A stretch of 64,000 bases of DNA from Methylobacterium terricola (lineage in GTDB: Bacteria; Pseudomonadota; Alphaproteobacteria; Rhizobiales; Beijerinckiaceae). The stretch covers positions 103,284-167,283 of the forward strand of contig NZ_VDDA01000014.1 in the NCBI RefSeq assembly GCF_006151805.1. The letters are read 5' to 3'. The translations under genes were made by a program, and so were the position numbers. The notes beneath the pieces are model-generated. The model made no database searches. It was not told where the DNA came from and saw only the letters and a list, made by a program, of their open reading frames with translations. This document shows, in pieces, positions 16,243 through 26,400 of the stretch (the first letter of the stretch is position 1; every line of letters starts with the position of its first letter).

Positions 16243-17247
16243 GTGGAGGCTGCCCTCTCGCTGCCGCTGCTCGCCGGCCTGATCGGCGTCGCGCTGCTGT
16301 TCGACTTCCTCAACGGCCTGCACGACGCCGCCAACTCGATCGCCACCATCGTCTCGACGCGGGTGCTGCGCCCGCAATACGCGGTGATGTGGGCCGCGTT
16401 TTTCAACTTCATCGCCTTCCTGTTCTTCGGCCTGCACGTCGCCCAGACGCTCGGCACCGGCATCGTCGCGGCGAGCGTGGTCGATGCCCGGGTGATCTTC
16501 GGGGCGCTCACCGGCGCCATCGCCTGGAACGTGCTGACCTGGGTGCTCGGCATCCCGTCGAGCAGCTCGCACGCGCTGGTCGGCGGCCTCGTCGGGGCCG
16601 GGCTCGCCAAGGCCGGCTGGCAGGCAGTGGTCTGGGGCGGCCTCGGCAAGACCGCGGCCGCCATCGTGCTCTCGCCGCTGCTCGGCTTCGCCCTGGCGCT
16701 GCTGCTCGTGCTGGCCGTCTCGTGGCTGTGCGTGCGCTCGACGCCGTTCACGGTCGACCGCCGGTTCCGGATGCTGCAATTCGTCTCCGCCTCGCTCTAC
16801 AGCCTCGGCCATGGCGGCAACGACGCCCAGAAGACGATGGGCATCATCGCGGTTCTGCTGTTCAGCCAGGGCCATCTCGGCTCCGAGTTCCACGTGCCGC
16901 TCTGGGTGGTGCTGGCGTGCCAGGCGGCGATGGCCGCGGGCACGCTGCTCGGCGGCTGGCGGATCGTCCACACGATGGGCTCGCGCATCACCCGGCTCAC
17001 GCCGATGCAGGGCTTCTGCGCCGAGACCGGCGGGGCGCTGACCCTGTTCGGGGCGACCTGGCTCGGGGTGCCGGTCTCGACCACCCACACCATCACCGGG
17101 GCGATCGTCGGGGTCGGGGCGGCGCGGCGCACGTCCGCCGTGCGCTGGGGCGTGGCGAGCGACATCGTGGTCGCCTGGGTGCTGACCCTGCCGGCGGCGG
17201 CGCTGATCGGCGCGGGCGCCTACGCCCTGACGGCGCTCGTCGCCTGA
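16243..17247 (+). CDS. pitA: Inorganic phosphate transporter, PitA family
   Basis: This inner-membrane, proton-coupled low-affinity phosphate (metal-phosphate) transporter has 334 residues and about ten hydrophobic segments. The two repeated family signatures are FLNGLHDAANSIATIVSTRV near the N-terminus and LGHGGNDAQKTMGII mid-protein; GVPVSTTHTITGAIVG follows later. The start is GTG 16243, preceded by AGGAG at good distance; no ATG gives a complete first membrane segment. It forms one unit with the DUF47 gene upstream, and a periplasmic acid phosphatase gene follows 96 bases later. Together these would release phosphate from organic esters and import it. Confidence 0.92.
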   Translation: MEAALSLPLLAGLIGVALLFDFLNGLHDAANSIATIVSTRVLRPQYAVMWAAFFNFIAFLFFGLHVAQTLGTGIVAASVVDARVIFGALTGAIAWNVLTWVLGIPSSSSHALVGGLVGAGLAKAGWQAVVWGGLGKTAAAIVLSPLLGFALALLLVLAVSWLCVRSTPFTVDRRFRMLQFVSASLYSLGHGGNDAQKTMGIIAVLLFSQGHLGSEFHVPLWVVLACQAAMAAGTLLGGWRIVHTMGSRITRLTPMQGFCAETGGALTLFGATWLGVPVSTTHTITGAIVGVGAARRTSAVRWGVASDIVVAWVLTLPAAALIGAGAYALTALVA

Positions 17248-17343
17248 GGATCGTCCGAGCGACGGACGAGGGGATTCCGGGCTGGACAGGACGGAGCGGC
17301 CGTCGTCTCCTGCCGCCCGCCGAATGACCGGGAGGATACCGTC

Positions 17344-18759
17344 ATGCGCAGGGCCCTGATGTCTGGCGCCGCCTGTCTCTGCCTGCTGCTGCCCTGGCCC
17401 GCGGAGGCGCAGACCGCGACCAACCTCGTCGCCCTGAAGGGCCTGGCGCCGGTCAGTGCCCTGCCGAAGACCCAGGAGGGGCAGGCCGCGCTGGCGGCCA
17501 ACCTGCGGGTGACCGGCGACATCCAGTTCGGCACGGTCAAGCAGCCGCATCTCCTGCCCCTCGACCAGCAGCGCCAGCTCGCCCTGCGCGACTGCTTCAT
17601 CACCGATGGCAACGCCACCGAGCTTGCCGACGGGCTCGGCAGCCGGCTGGCCGAGATCTACCAGGCCAAGGCGCGCTACGCCGACTACAAGACCTTCAGC
17701 AACGTGACGCAGTCGGTCGCCGACCTGATCGGCTACACCAACAACATCACGAAGTCGGATTCGAATTCCGGCAAATACTTCTTTGCCAACGGCACCACCG
17801 ACGGCAAGGCGCCGGTCTCGGAAGCCGCCGCCGCGATCTTCACGGCGCGGGACGGCGTCCCCGACGTGTTCGGCCGGGCCTATGACCGCCGGGCCGGGGC
17901 GAAGGGGGCCGACGCCTTCGGCAATTCGCGGCCGTTCCAGACCCTGGCCCAGCTCTACGCCTATCGCGGCAACGATTATTTCGGGCAGGGCTCGCACAGC
18001 CTCGACTGGCTGCACGGCCCGAGCCAGAACCTGACCGACAGCCCGTCCTACCCGAGCGGCCACACCACCTACGGCTATACCGAATCCCTGGTCCTCGCGC
18101 TGCTGGTGCCGGAGCGCTACCAGCAGATGATCGCGCGGGCGGCGGAGTACGGCAACAACCGCATCGTCGTCGGCGCGCATTACGCCATGGACGTGCTCGG
18201 CGGGCGCACGGTGGCGTTGCACGCGGTCGCCCATCTGCTCGCCAACGATCCGGCCTATGTCGGCCAGATCCGCAAGAATCCGGCGGTGATCGGCGAGATG
18301 AGCCAGGCGACCAACGGCGCGGTCGCGATCACCGATTACCGCGCCGCCCTGGAGACGGCCCGCACCGACCTCGCCCGCGTGCTGAAGGAGGCCTGCGGCG
18401 AGGCGCTGGCGGCGTGCGCGGCGAACGATACCGGCCGGTTCCGCGATCCCGCCGCCAACGCCGCGCTCTACGACACCACCCAGACCTACGGCCTGCCGGT
18501 GGTCCATGCCGCGACCGCCACCAGCGTCGAGGACGTGGGCAAGCTCGCGCCCGAGGCCGGCTACCTTTTGACCGCGGCCTTCCCGTCCCTGACCCTCGCG
18601 GAGGCGAACGCCATCCTGACCGAGACGCAGGGGCCCGGCGGCGGCTTCCTCGACGACGGCTCCGCCTTCGGGGTCTATTCGCGCCTGAACCTCTACGCCG
18701 CTGCGGGCAAGGCGGCGGCGCTCGCCGCGACGCGGCAGGGACCGGCGCCGACGCGCTGA
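17344..18759 (+). CDS. Secreted PAP2-type acid phosphatase
   Basis: This exported vanadium-haloperoxidase/PAP2-fold phosphatase has 471 residues. The signal peptide MRRALMSGAACLCLLLPWP ends near AEAQ. Active-site motifs are SYPSGHTTYGY (near residue 237) and RIVVGAHYAMDVLGG (near 277), fitting PSGH and Rx5Hx3D. A K...RP element (KGADAFGNSRP) lies upstream with slightly longer spacing than in class A acid phosphatases. It is longer than the usual 230-280 residues because of N- and C-terminal extensions of unknown role. It lies directly after pitA, which supports a phosphate-scavenging function. Substrate range cannot be told. Confidence 0.87.
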   Translation: MRRALMSGAACLCLLLPWPAEAQTATNLVALKGLAPVSALPKTQEGQAALAANLRVTGDIQFGTVKQPHLLPLDQQRQLALRDCFITDGNATELADGLGSRLAEIYQAKARYADYKTFSNVTQSVADLIGYTNNITKSDSNSGKYFFANGTTDGKAPVSEAAAAIFTARDGVPDVFGRAYDRRAGAKGADAFGNSRPFQTLAQLYAYRGNDYFGQGSHSLDWLHGPSQNLTDSPSYPSGHTTYGYTESLVLALLVPERYQQMIARAAEYGNNRIVVGAHYAMDVLGGRTVALHAVAHLLANDPAYVGQIRKNPAVIGEMSQATNGAVAITDYRAALETARTDLARVLKEACGEALAACAANDTGRFRDPAANAALYDTTQTYGLPVVHAATATSVEDVGKLAPEAGYLLTAAFPSLTLAEANAILTETQGPGGGFLDDGSAFGVYSRLNLYAAAGKAAALAATRQGPAPTR

Positions 18760-18814
18760 AGGTGCGCCGGCCGGCGGCGCGGCCGGCGTCCTGGCGGAAC
18801 TCGACGAGGAGAGG

Positions 18815-18874
18815 ACAATGGCGCGGGTTTCCCCCTCCCCCGCAGAGGGGGGAGGGGGAAACCCGCGCCATTGT
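18815..18874. repeat. Perfect 26-bp inverted repeat downstream of the phosphatase gene
   Basis: The arms run 18815-18840 (starting ACAATGGCGCGGGTTTCC) and 18849-18874 (ending GGAAACCCGCGCCATTGT), with an 8-base loop. The hairpin is perfect over 26 pairs. It may terminate the phosphate operon, though no U-tract follows, or be a non-autonomous palindromic element. Confidence 0.75.
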
Positions 18875-19359
18875 CTGGAATGCGTCGCGAACCGGTCTGA
18901 GGCGCGCCGCGGAGGTCATCACTACCCGGAGAGACGATATCCTCCAAAGCCCACCAGAGACGGCAAAATCCTCCCAGAACCTCGCCGATTTTCAAATGAC
19001 ATAGACTATAGACGCGATCACTTCGCCGAACCTATCATACCAATATCCGCGGTGACGCACCGGCGGGCATCGGTTCCGCGACGGAGATTGCTTCGATGAG
19101 CTTGTGGCCCCCTCGTCGACTGGGATCCGTGCCGGATCGCTCCGTGTCCGCCTCCATGCCTCGCACCACCGGCGCTCTCGTGCCACGGGCCGAGACCCAG
19201 GCCGAACACGATCTCGACGGGTCCGACCACGACCGCCACGCCGCGCGGAGTCTGCATGCCTCGCAGCGGCTGGTGGCGGCCAAGCAGTTCGACATCGACG
19301 GGCTGATCGGCTGACGGCCGGCCGAAACCCGCCAGCCACAATTCGACAGAAGGACCCCC
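18875..19359. other. Non-coding gap before the SsuA-like gene
   Basis: This stretch holds no convincing gene. It is less GC-rich around 18990-19060 (for example CAAATGACATAGACTATAGACG), which may be the promoter for the gene at 19360. A 72-codon frame (19096-19314, +) exists, but both strands are open here and it has no recognisable features. Confidence 0.5.
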
Positions 19360-20307
19360 ATGACGCTCACCAGGCGCACCTTCGCCGCCGGCACAGGCGC
19401 CGCTCTGGCCGCCCTCGCGACGGCGAGCCCGGCGCGGGCCGACCGCGTGCTGCGGGTCGGCTACCAGAAATACGGCACGATGCTGCTGCTCAAGGCCCGC
19501 GGCGGCCTCGATGCGGCGGTGAGGCCCCTCGGGTTCCGGGTCGAGTGGCGGGAATTCCCGGGTGGGCCGCAGCTCCTGGAATCACTCAACGCCAAGGCCG
19601 TCGATATCGGCGTCGTCGGCGAGACGCCGCCGATCTTCGCGCAGGCGGCCGGCGCGCCGCTGGTCTACCTCGCGCACGAGCCGCCCGCCCCGAAGAGCGA
19701 GGCGATCGTCGTCCAGAAGGACAGCCCGATCCGCACGGTCGCCGAGCTGAAGGGCAAGACGGTCGCGCTCAACAAGGGCTCGAACGTCCATTACCTGCTG
19801 GTGCGCGCCCTCGAAGCGGCGGGGGTGGCCTATGCCGACATCCAGACGGTCTTCCTCGCGCCGGCCGACGGGCGGGCGGCGTTCGATGGCGGCTCGGTCG
19901 ATGCCTGGGTGATCTGGGACCCGTTCCTGGCCGCCGTCGAGGTGTCGAGCGGCGCCCGCGTGCTCCAGGACGCGACCGGGCTCGCGGCCAACCACCAGTT
20001 CTACGTCGGCGAGCGCTCCTTCGTGGACGCGCAGCCGCAAGCCATCGACGCGGTGCTGGCGGCGATCGCCGCGGTCGACCGCGAGACCAACGGGGTCACC
20101 GAGGCGGCGGCGCGCGAGCTGAGCCCGGCGGTCGGCATGCCGGTGCCGATCCTCGCCAAGGCGCTCGCCCGCCAGAGCTGGGGCGTCACCCCCCTCGGGC
20201 CGGAGGTGATCGCCGGGCAGCAGCGCATCGCCGATACCTTCCTGCGCCTCGGTCTGGTGCCGCGGCCGATCCGGGTCGCCGACGCGGTGCGGCAAGCACG
20301 GGCCTAG
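19360..20307 (+). CDS. Aliphatic-sulfonate-type ABC transporter substrate-binding protein (SsuA-like)
   Basis: This periplasmic binding protein of the SsuA/TauA/nitrate NMT1-like group has 315 residues. The N-terminus MTLTRRTFAAGTGAALAALA is a twin-arginine signal ending near PARAD. The mature start VLRVGYQKYGTMLLLKARGG, followed by GVVGETPPIFAQAAGAP and DAWVIWDPFLAAVE, is typical of SsuA. No ssuB/ssuC permease or FMN-dependent monooxygenase is nearby, so it must work with membrane components encoded elsewhere, or is a stand-alone binder. An Old Yellow Enzyme gene follows 115 bases later. Ligand specificity (alkanesulfonate versus others) is unproven. Confidence 0.87.
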   Translation: MTLTRRTFAAGTGAALAALATASPARADRVLRVGYQKYGTMLLLKARGGLDAAVRPLGFRVEWREFPGGPQLLESLNAKAVDIGVVGETPPIFAQAAGAPLVYLAHEPPAPKSEAIVVQKDSPIRTVAELKGKTVALNKGSNVHYLLVRALEAAGVAYADIQTVFLAPADGRAAFDGGSVDAWVIWDPFLAAVEVSSGARVLQDATGLAANHQFYVGERSFVDAQPQAIDAVLAAIAAVDRETNGVTEAAARELSPAVGMPVPILAKALARQSWGVTPLGPEVIAGQQRIADTFLRLGLVPRPIRVADAVRQARA

Positions 20308-20422
20308 CGGCCGACGGGCAAGCGCGGGCGTAAGGCCTGACAGAGCCGCCTCCGGGCGCTATATCCAGATCCCCGTCGATCGCGGGGCACGGTGCCCGCC
20401 GGTCCGGCCCTGCGGAGTCGTC

Positions 20423-21508
20423 ATGTCCCCGGTCCCCAGCCTCCTCGACCCGATCCGGCTCGGCGCGCTCGACGCGCGCAACCGGGTGCTGATGGCGCCG
20501 CTCACCCGCGCCCGCGCCACCCGCGACCACGTGCCGACCGCCATGATGGTCGAGTACTACGCGCAACGCGCCTCGGCCGGGCTCATCATCGCGGAGGCGA
20601 CCGGCATCAGCCCGCAGGGGCTCGGCTGGCCCTATGCGCCGGGGATCTGGAACGAGGCGCAGGTCGAGGCCTGGAAGCCGGTCACCGCGGCGGTGCACGC
20701 GGCCGGCGGGCTGATCGTGTCGCAGCTCTGGCATATGGGTCGGGTGGTCCATCCGAGCCTGCCCGGGCGCGGCCAGCCGGTCTCGTCCTCGGCCACCACC
20801 ATGCCGGGTTTAGGCCGCACCTACGAGGGCAAGGCGCCCCATGTCGAGGCCCGCGCCATGACCGAGGACGACATCCGGGCCCTCCTCGACGATTACCGCC
20901 GGGCCGCCCGCCACGCGATCGCGGCCGGGTTCGACGGGGTGCAGATCCACGCGGCGAACGGCTACCTCATCGACCAGTTCCTGCGCGACAACGTGAATTT
21001 CCGCACCGACCGCTGGGGCGGGTCGATCGAGAACCGGATCCGCCTGCTGCGCGAGGTGACCGCGGCGGTGGCCGACACCGTCGGGGCCGACCGCACCGGG
21101 GTGCGCCTGTCGCCGAACGAGGAGCGCCAGGGCGTCAACGACAGCAGCCCCGAGCCGCTGTTCGAGGCGGCCTCCGCGGCCCTCTCGGAGATCGGCATCG
21201 CGTTCCTCGAGGTGCGCGAGCCCGGGTACGAGGGCACCAACGGCAAGGCCGAGCGCCCGCCGGTCGCGCCGCGGATGCGGGCGGCGTTCCGCGGCGCCTT
21301 CGTGCTCAATTCCGACTACGATGGAGAAAAGGGCCAGGCCGCGCTCGAAGCCGGCGCGGCCGACGCCATCGCGTTCGGGCGTCCCTTCATCGCCAATCCC
21401 GACCTGTCGCGGCGGATCGCGGAGGGCCTTCCGCTTGCCGCCGACGACACCGAGACTTGGTACGCGGGCGGGGCGAAGGGCTACGTCGACTACCCGCCGG
21501 CGCCGTAG
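20423..21508 (+). CDS. Alkene reductase, Old Yellow Enzyme family (NemA-like)
   Basis: This is an FMN-dependent NAD(P)H oxidoreductase that reduces activated C=C bonds of enals, enones, maleimides or nitro compounds in the cytoplasm. It has 361 residues, normal length. Key segments are MAPLTRARA (near residue 27), SQLWHMGRVVHP with the flavin-site region, HAANGYLIDQFLRDNVNFRTD with the His/Asn substrate-binding pair, WGGSIENR, and FGRPFIANPDLSRRIAEG in the C-terminal phosphate-binding part. Such enzymes often detoxify electrophiles. It is on the same strand as the SsuA-like gene but with its own leader, so co-regulation is uncertain. No TetR-type nemR repressor is adjacent. Confidence 0.92.
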   Translation: MSPVPSLLDPIRLGALDARNRVLMAPLTRARATRDHVPTAMMVEYYAQRASAGLIIAEATGISPQGLGWPYAPGIWNEAQVEAWKPVTAAVHAAGGLIVSQLWHMGRVVHPSLPGRGQPVSSSATTMPGLGRTYEGKAPHVEARAMTEDDIRALLDDYRRAARHAIAAGFDGVQIHAANGYLIDQFLRDNVNFRTDRWGGSIENRIRLLREVTAAVADTVGADRTGVRLSPNEERQGVNDSSPEPLFEAASAALSEIGIAFLEVREPGYEGTNGKAERPPVAPRMRAAFRGAFVLNSDYDGEKGQAALEAGAADAIAFGRPFIANPDLSRRIAEGLPLAADDTETWYAGGAKGYVDYPPAP

Positions 21509-22128
21509 GGGAGGGCCGAGGCTCCGCTGCGCCGCCTTTTCGAAGGGTGGGGGCCACGCCCGAGCCGGCGCCGCGTCGCCGGCAGGGCGCAAGCGCATGG
21601 CCCCTGAGAGACCGTTCGGCTGGCGCCGACAGGACCGCCGCATTCCCGGTCATCGAGGGGTCCGCGGCGGAGCCCGGGCCCCGGACACCCGGATGGCGAG
21701 GACGGAAGGCGCGATGCGGCCGGCGGCTCCGGATCCTGTGTTCCGCCGCGCGCGACTGTGAGATTCAGGGCGCATCATCGGCGGAACCGATCGAGCAAGA
21801 TCTCTCGCTATGATCGAGGGCAGGCTCGACCGATCGAATCAGGTCGCCGCGCCTCGCGCGCGCGTCGTCATCCCCCGACCGCCGCCTTCCGGCCGGCGAG
21901 TGCAAGACATGGCAATCAAATCTTGTCTGGAATGTTTCTCGCTCCGGCCTCCCGCACAATGACGGCGCGATCGACTTGCGACTGCAAAGGTTCCGTCTTA
22001 ATCTTCCCCAGAGCACGAGTTCATCGATCAGGCGGATAGTCCGGGCTGCCACGGGTCGTCGTCATCGAGGCCGGGGCGCGGCAGGATGTCGGCTGGTCCG
22101 GCACGATGGCAGTCCAGGATTTTAGACG
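21509..22128. other. 620-base gap before the RND pump operon
   Basis: I see no supported gene here. Short frames on both strands lack recognisable sequence. The segment around 21915-22010 (AATCAAATCTTGTCTGGAAT, then CTTAATCTTCCCC) is less GC-rich and is the best place for the efflux operon promoter. No regulator gene lies in it. Confidence 0.5.
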
Positions 22129-23391
22129 ATGCGCGGATTCGCCTGGGGTCTCGGTGCCGGCCTAGCCGTGGCGGTCGGCACGCTCGTCGCGTGGCCGCAG
22201 GCCGCCTCGGTCCTCGCGCCGGTCCAGGGGCGGATCCAGGAGCAATGGGCCGCGTGGCGGCCGTCCCCGGACGGCCGCGCGGCGGAGCCGCGGCCGACTC
22301 CGTCCGCCTCCCTCCTCGCCCCCGCCCGCGTCGCGGTGGAGGCCGCCCGCAGCGCCGACGTGCCGATCACCCTGTCGGGCATCGGTACGGTGCAGGCCTA
22401 CAACACCGTCAACGTGCGCTCGCGCGTCGACGGCGAGATCACCCGGATCCTGTTCCGCGAGGGCCAGGACGTGAAGGCCGGCGATCCCCTCGCCCTCATC
22501 GATCCGCGCCCGCTCCAGGCCCAGGCAGACCAGCAGGAGGCCAACCGCCTGCGGGACCAGGCCCTCCTCGACGGCGCCCTGCTCGATCTCCAGCGCTACG
22601 AGACCCTGGTCCTCAAGGACTTCGCCAGCCAGCAGCAGCTCGACCGGCAGCGGGCGCTGGTCGCCCAGTACCGGGCCCAGATCAAGAGCGACGACGCCCA
22701 GATCGCCTTTGCCCGCACCCAGCTCGCCTACGCCACCATCGCGGCGCCGTTCTCCGGGCGCACCGGCATGCGCCTCGTCGACCAGGGCAACTACGTCCGC
22801 GCCGGCGACGCCGCGGCGATCGTCGTGGTGACCCAGCTCCAGCCGATCTCCGTCGTCTTCACGCTCCCCGCCTCCGCGGTCGCGAAGAGCCGGCTGAGCC
22901 TCGGCGAGGTGGCGGCGCCGGTCCGGGTCTTCGCCGCCGACGACCGTACGCTCCTCGATTCCGGCACGGTCGAGCTCGTCGACAACCAGGTCGATCCGAC
23001 CACCGGCACCATCAAGCTCAAGGCGAGCTTTCCCAACGCGAAGCTGACGCTGTGGCCCGGCAACTTCGTCAACGGCCGCATCACCGTCGAGGTCCGGCCC
23101 CAGGGCGTCACCATCCCGCTCGCCGCCTTGCGCCACGGCCCGCGCGGCGATTTCGTCTTCGTGGTCCAGGACGGGCAGAAGGACGGCGGCAAGGACGGGC
23201 TGCACGTCGCGACCCGCACGGTCACGTCCGGCCAGGGCAGCGCCGGCCGCCTCCTGGTCGAGAAGGGGCTGAAGGCCGGCGAGCGCGTCGTCACGGAGGG
23301 GCATTACCGGCTGGAGAACGGCACCCCGGTCACGATCATCGAGACTTCGCAGCCGCCGCGCGCCGAGCCCTCGCCCCGCACCCCGAGCTGA
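22129..23391 (+). CDS. RND efflux periplasmic adaptor (membrane fusion protein), MdtA-like
   Basis: This periplasmic adaptor links an inner-membrane RND pump to an outer-membrane channel. It has 420 residues. An N-terminal hydrophobic anchor (FAWGLGAGLAVAVGTLVAWP) is followed by the lipoyl/biotinyl half motif GIGTVQAYNTVNVRSRVDGE, an alpha-helical hairpin rich in Q and R (residues about 130-180), the second lipoyl half around ATIAAPFSGRTGMRLVDQG, and a beta-barrel. The end shows GLKAGERVVTEGHYRLENG. It precedes two RND permease genes with tight spacing, so the three form one operon. No outer-membrane factor gene is present, so a shared TolC-type protein is needed. Confidence 0.92.
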   Translation: MRGFAWGLGAGLAVAVGTLVAWPQAASVLAPVQGRIQEQWAAWRPSPDGRAAEPRPTPSASLLAPARVAVEAARSADVPITLSGIGTVQAYNTVNVRSRVDGEITRILFREGQDVKAGDPLALIDPRPLQAQADQQEANRLRDQALLDGALLDLQRYETLVLKDFASQQQLDRQRALVAQYRAQIKSDDAQIAFARTQLAYATIAAPFSGRTGMRLVDQGNYVRAGDAAAIVVVTQLQPISVVFTLPASAVAKSRLSLGEVAAPVRVFAADDRTLLDSGTVELVDNQVDPTTGTIKLKASFPNAKLTLWPGNFVNGRITVEVRPQGVTIPLAALRHGPRGDFVFVVQDGQKDGGKDGLHVATRTVTSGQGSAGRLLVEKGLKAGERVVTEGHYRLENGTPVTIIETSQPPRAEPSPRTPS

Positions 23392-23402
23392 CGGCCTCCA
23401 CC

Positions 23403-26400
23403 ATGTCGGCCCCCTTCATCCTGCGCCCGATCGCGACGGCGCTCCTCACCCTCGCGCTGATCCTGCTCGGCGTGATCGGCTACCTCTCCCTGCCGGTCTC
23501 GGCGCTCCCGGCGGTGGAGTTCCCGACCATCCAGGTCACCACCACCTATCCGGGCGCCTCGCCCCAGGTGATCGAGACCTCGGTCACCGCGCCGCTGGAG
23601 CATTATCTCGGCCAGATCGCCGGCCTGACCCGGATGAACTCCACCAGCGCCGCCGGCACCAGCCAGATCACCCTGCAATTCGACCTCGCCCGCCCGATCG
23701 CCGTCGCCGCCCAGGACGTCCAGGCCCAGATCAACGCCGCCTCCGGCTGGATGCCGGTCGGCCTGCTGCCGGGCCCGCCGACCTACCGCCTCGTCAACCC
23801 GGCCGACGCGCCGGTGCTGATCCTGGCGCTGACCTCCGAGGTGCTGCCGCTGCACGAGGTCAGCGACTACGCCCAGACCGAGGTGATCCAGAAGCTGTCG
23901 CAGGTGCCGGGCGTCGGCGCCGTGACGGTCGAGGGCGACCAGACCCGCGCCGTGCGCCTCGGCCTCGATCCCGCCCGCCTCGCCGGGCTCGGCCTGTCGC
24001 TGGAGGACGTCCGGCGGGCGGTGGCGGCCGCCACGGTCAACATGCCCAAGGGCAGCCTCGACGGGCCGCGCCAGGCCTTCCAGGTCGGCGCCAACGACCA
24101 GCTCCTCGAGGCGCAAGCGTTTCGCGACGTGGTGATCGCCTACCGCAACGGCGCGCCGGTCCACCTGCGCGACATCGGCACCGCCCGCGACGGGGTCGAG
24201 AACACCGACCTCGCCGCCTGGTTCGACGGGAAACCCGCCATCCTCCTCGACGTGCAGCGCCAGCCCGGCGCCAACACGCTCGAGGTCGTCGACGCGATCC
24301 ACGCCCTCCTGCCGAAGCTGCGCGCCGCCCTGCCGCCCTCGCTCAAGATCGCGATCGTCACCGACCGCACGGTCTCGATCCGCTCGGCGATCGCCGACGT
24401 CCAGTTCACCCTCGTCCTCACCGTCGCCCTGGTGGTGCTGGTGGTGTTCCTGTTCCTGCGCAAGCTCTGGGCGACGGTGATCCCGAGCCTGGCGCTTCCG
24501 GTCTCGCTCGTCGCGACCTTCGGGGCGATGGCCTTGCTCGGCTACTCCCTCGACAACCTGTCGCTGATGGCGCTCACCATCGCGTCGGGCTTCGTCGTCG
24601 ACGACGCCATCGTGATGATCGAGAACATCGTCCGCCACATCGAGGCCGGCGAGGCGCCGCTGCCCGCCGCACTCAAAGGGGCGCGCCAGATCGGCTTCAC
24701 GGTCGTCTCGCTCACCGTCTCGCTGGTGGCGGTGTTCCTGCCACTCCTGCTGATGGGCGGCCTCGTCGGGCGGCTGTTTCGCGAGTTCGCCGTCACCCTC
24801 TCGCTCGCGGTGGTGATCTCAGGAATCGTCTCGCTGACCCTGACCCCGATGCTCTGCGCCCGGCTCCTCACCCCCGAGCCGCCGGACCACCGGCCCGGCC
24901 GGTTCGACCGCTGGAGCGAGGCCGGGTTCGAGGCGCTGACGCGCCTCTACATGCGCGGCGTCGACGCCGTCCTGGGCCATCGCCGCACGACGCTGGCTGT
25001 CTTCGCCCTCACGGTCGCGGCCACCGCCTGGTGCTACGCCGCGATCCCGAAGGGTTTCATCCCCGAGCAGGATACCGGCCTCCTCGTCGGCACCACGGAC
25101 GCCGCCCCGGACATCGCCTTCCCGGCCATGGCCGAGCGCCAGGGCCGCATCGCCGAGATTCTCAGGCAGGACCCGGCGGTGCGGGCGGTGTCGAGCTTCG
25201 TCGGCGCCGGCACCGTCAACCCGACCCTGAATACCGGCCGGCTCTACGTCGAGATCGGCCCGGCCGACCGGCGCGACCCGGCCCCGGTCGTCATCGCGCG
25301 CCTGCGCCGGGCGGTCGAGGGGGTGCCGGGCATCGCCCTCCACCTCCAGGCGGCGCAGGACCTCACCATCGAGACGAGGGCCGCGCGCACCCAGTACCAG
25401 TACACCCTCCAGGCCCTCGACGGCGGCACTCTGCGCCTGTGGAGCCGCCGCCTCGTCGCGGCGTTACGCGACGAGCCGGCGCTCGCCGACGTGGCGAGCG
25501 ACCAGCAGGACGATGGCCTGCAACTGGCGCTCGCCATCGACCGTAAGGTGGCGGCGCGCTACGGCATCACCGTCGATGCCCTCGACCAGATTCTCTACGA
25601 CGCCTTCGGCCAGCGCCAGATCGCCACGGTCTACGGCGCGCTCACCCAGTACCGGGTGGTGCTCGGCGTCGACCCGGCGCTCAAGGAGACGCCGGACGTC
25701 CTCGACCGGATCTACGTCACCCCCGGCACCTCGCAGGCGCTGACCGCGGGCGATGCCGCCAACGGTCTCGGCGCCGGCTACCGCCAGGCCGGGGCGGCGG
25801 TGCCGCTCTCGGCCTTCGTCCGGGTCGAGCGACGGACGGCGCCGCTCTCGGTCACCCACCAGGGCCTGTTCCCGGCCGCGACCCTGTCGTTCAACGTCGC
25901 CCCCGGCTCCTCCCTCGGGGCGGCCTTGGAGGCCCTGCGCCGGGCGGAGAGCCGGATCGGCCTGCCCGACACGGTGACGACCGGCCTGTCGGGCGCCGCG
26001 GCCGAGTTCGCCGCCTCGCTCCAGAGCACCGGAATCCTGATCCTGGCCGCCATCGTCACGGTCTACATCGTGCTCGGCGTGCTCTACGAGAGCGTGATCC
26101 ACCCGCTGACCATCCTGTCGACCCTGCCCTCGGCGGGCTTGGGCGCCCTCGTCGCCCTGAACCTCGCCGGGATACCGTTCGACCTGATCGCGCTGATCGG
26201 CATCGTCCTGCTGATCGGCATCGTGAAGAAGAACGCCATCATGATGGTCGACTTCGCCCTGGAGGCGCAGCGCGAGCACGGGGTCTCGCCGGACGCCGCG
26301 ATCCGCGAGGCCTGCCGGTTGCGCTTCCGCCCGATCATGATGACCACCTTCGCGGCCTTGCTCGGGGCGCTGCCGCTGGCGCTCGGCGAGGGGATCGGGG

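Noticed and set aside
19096..19314. 72-codon frame upstream of the SsuA-like gene
   Set aside because: Both strands are open here, there is no clear ribosome site and no family pattern.
21765..22052. Minus-strand frame in the gap before the RND operon
   Set aside because: The composition is not protein-like and no regulator motif is visible; the gap was left as non-coding.
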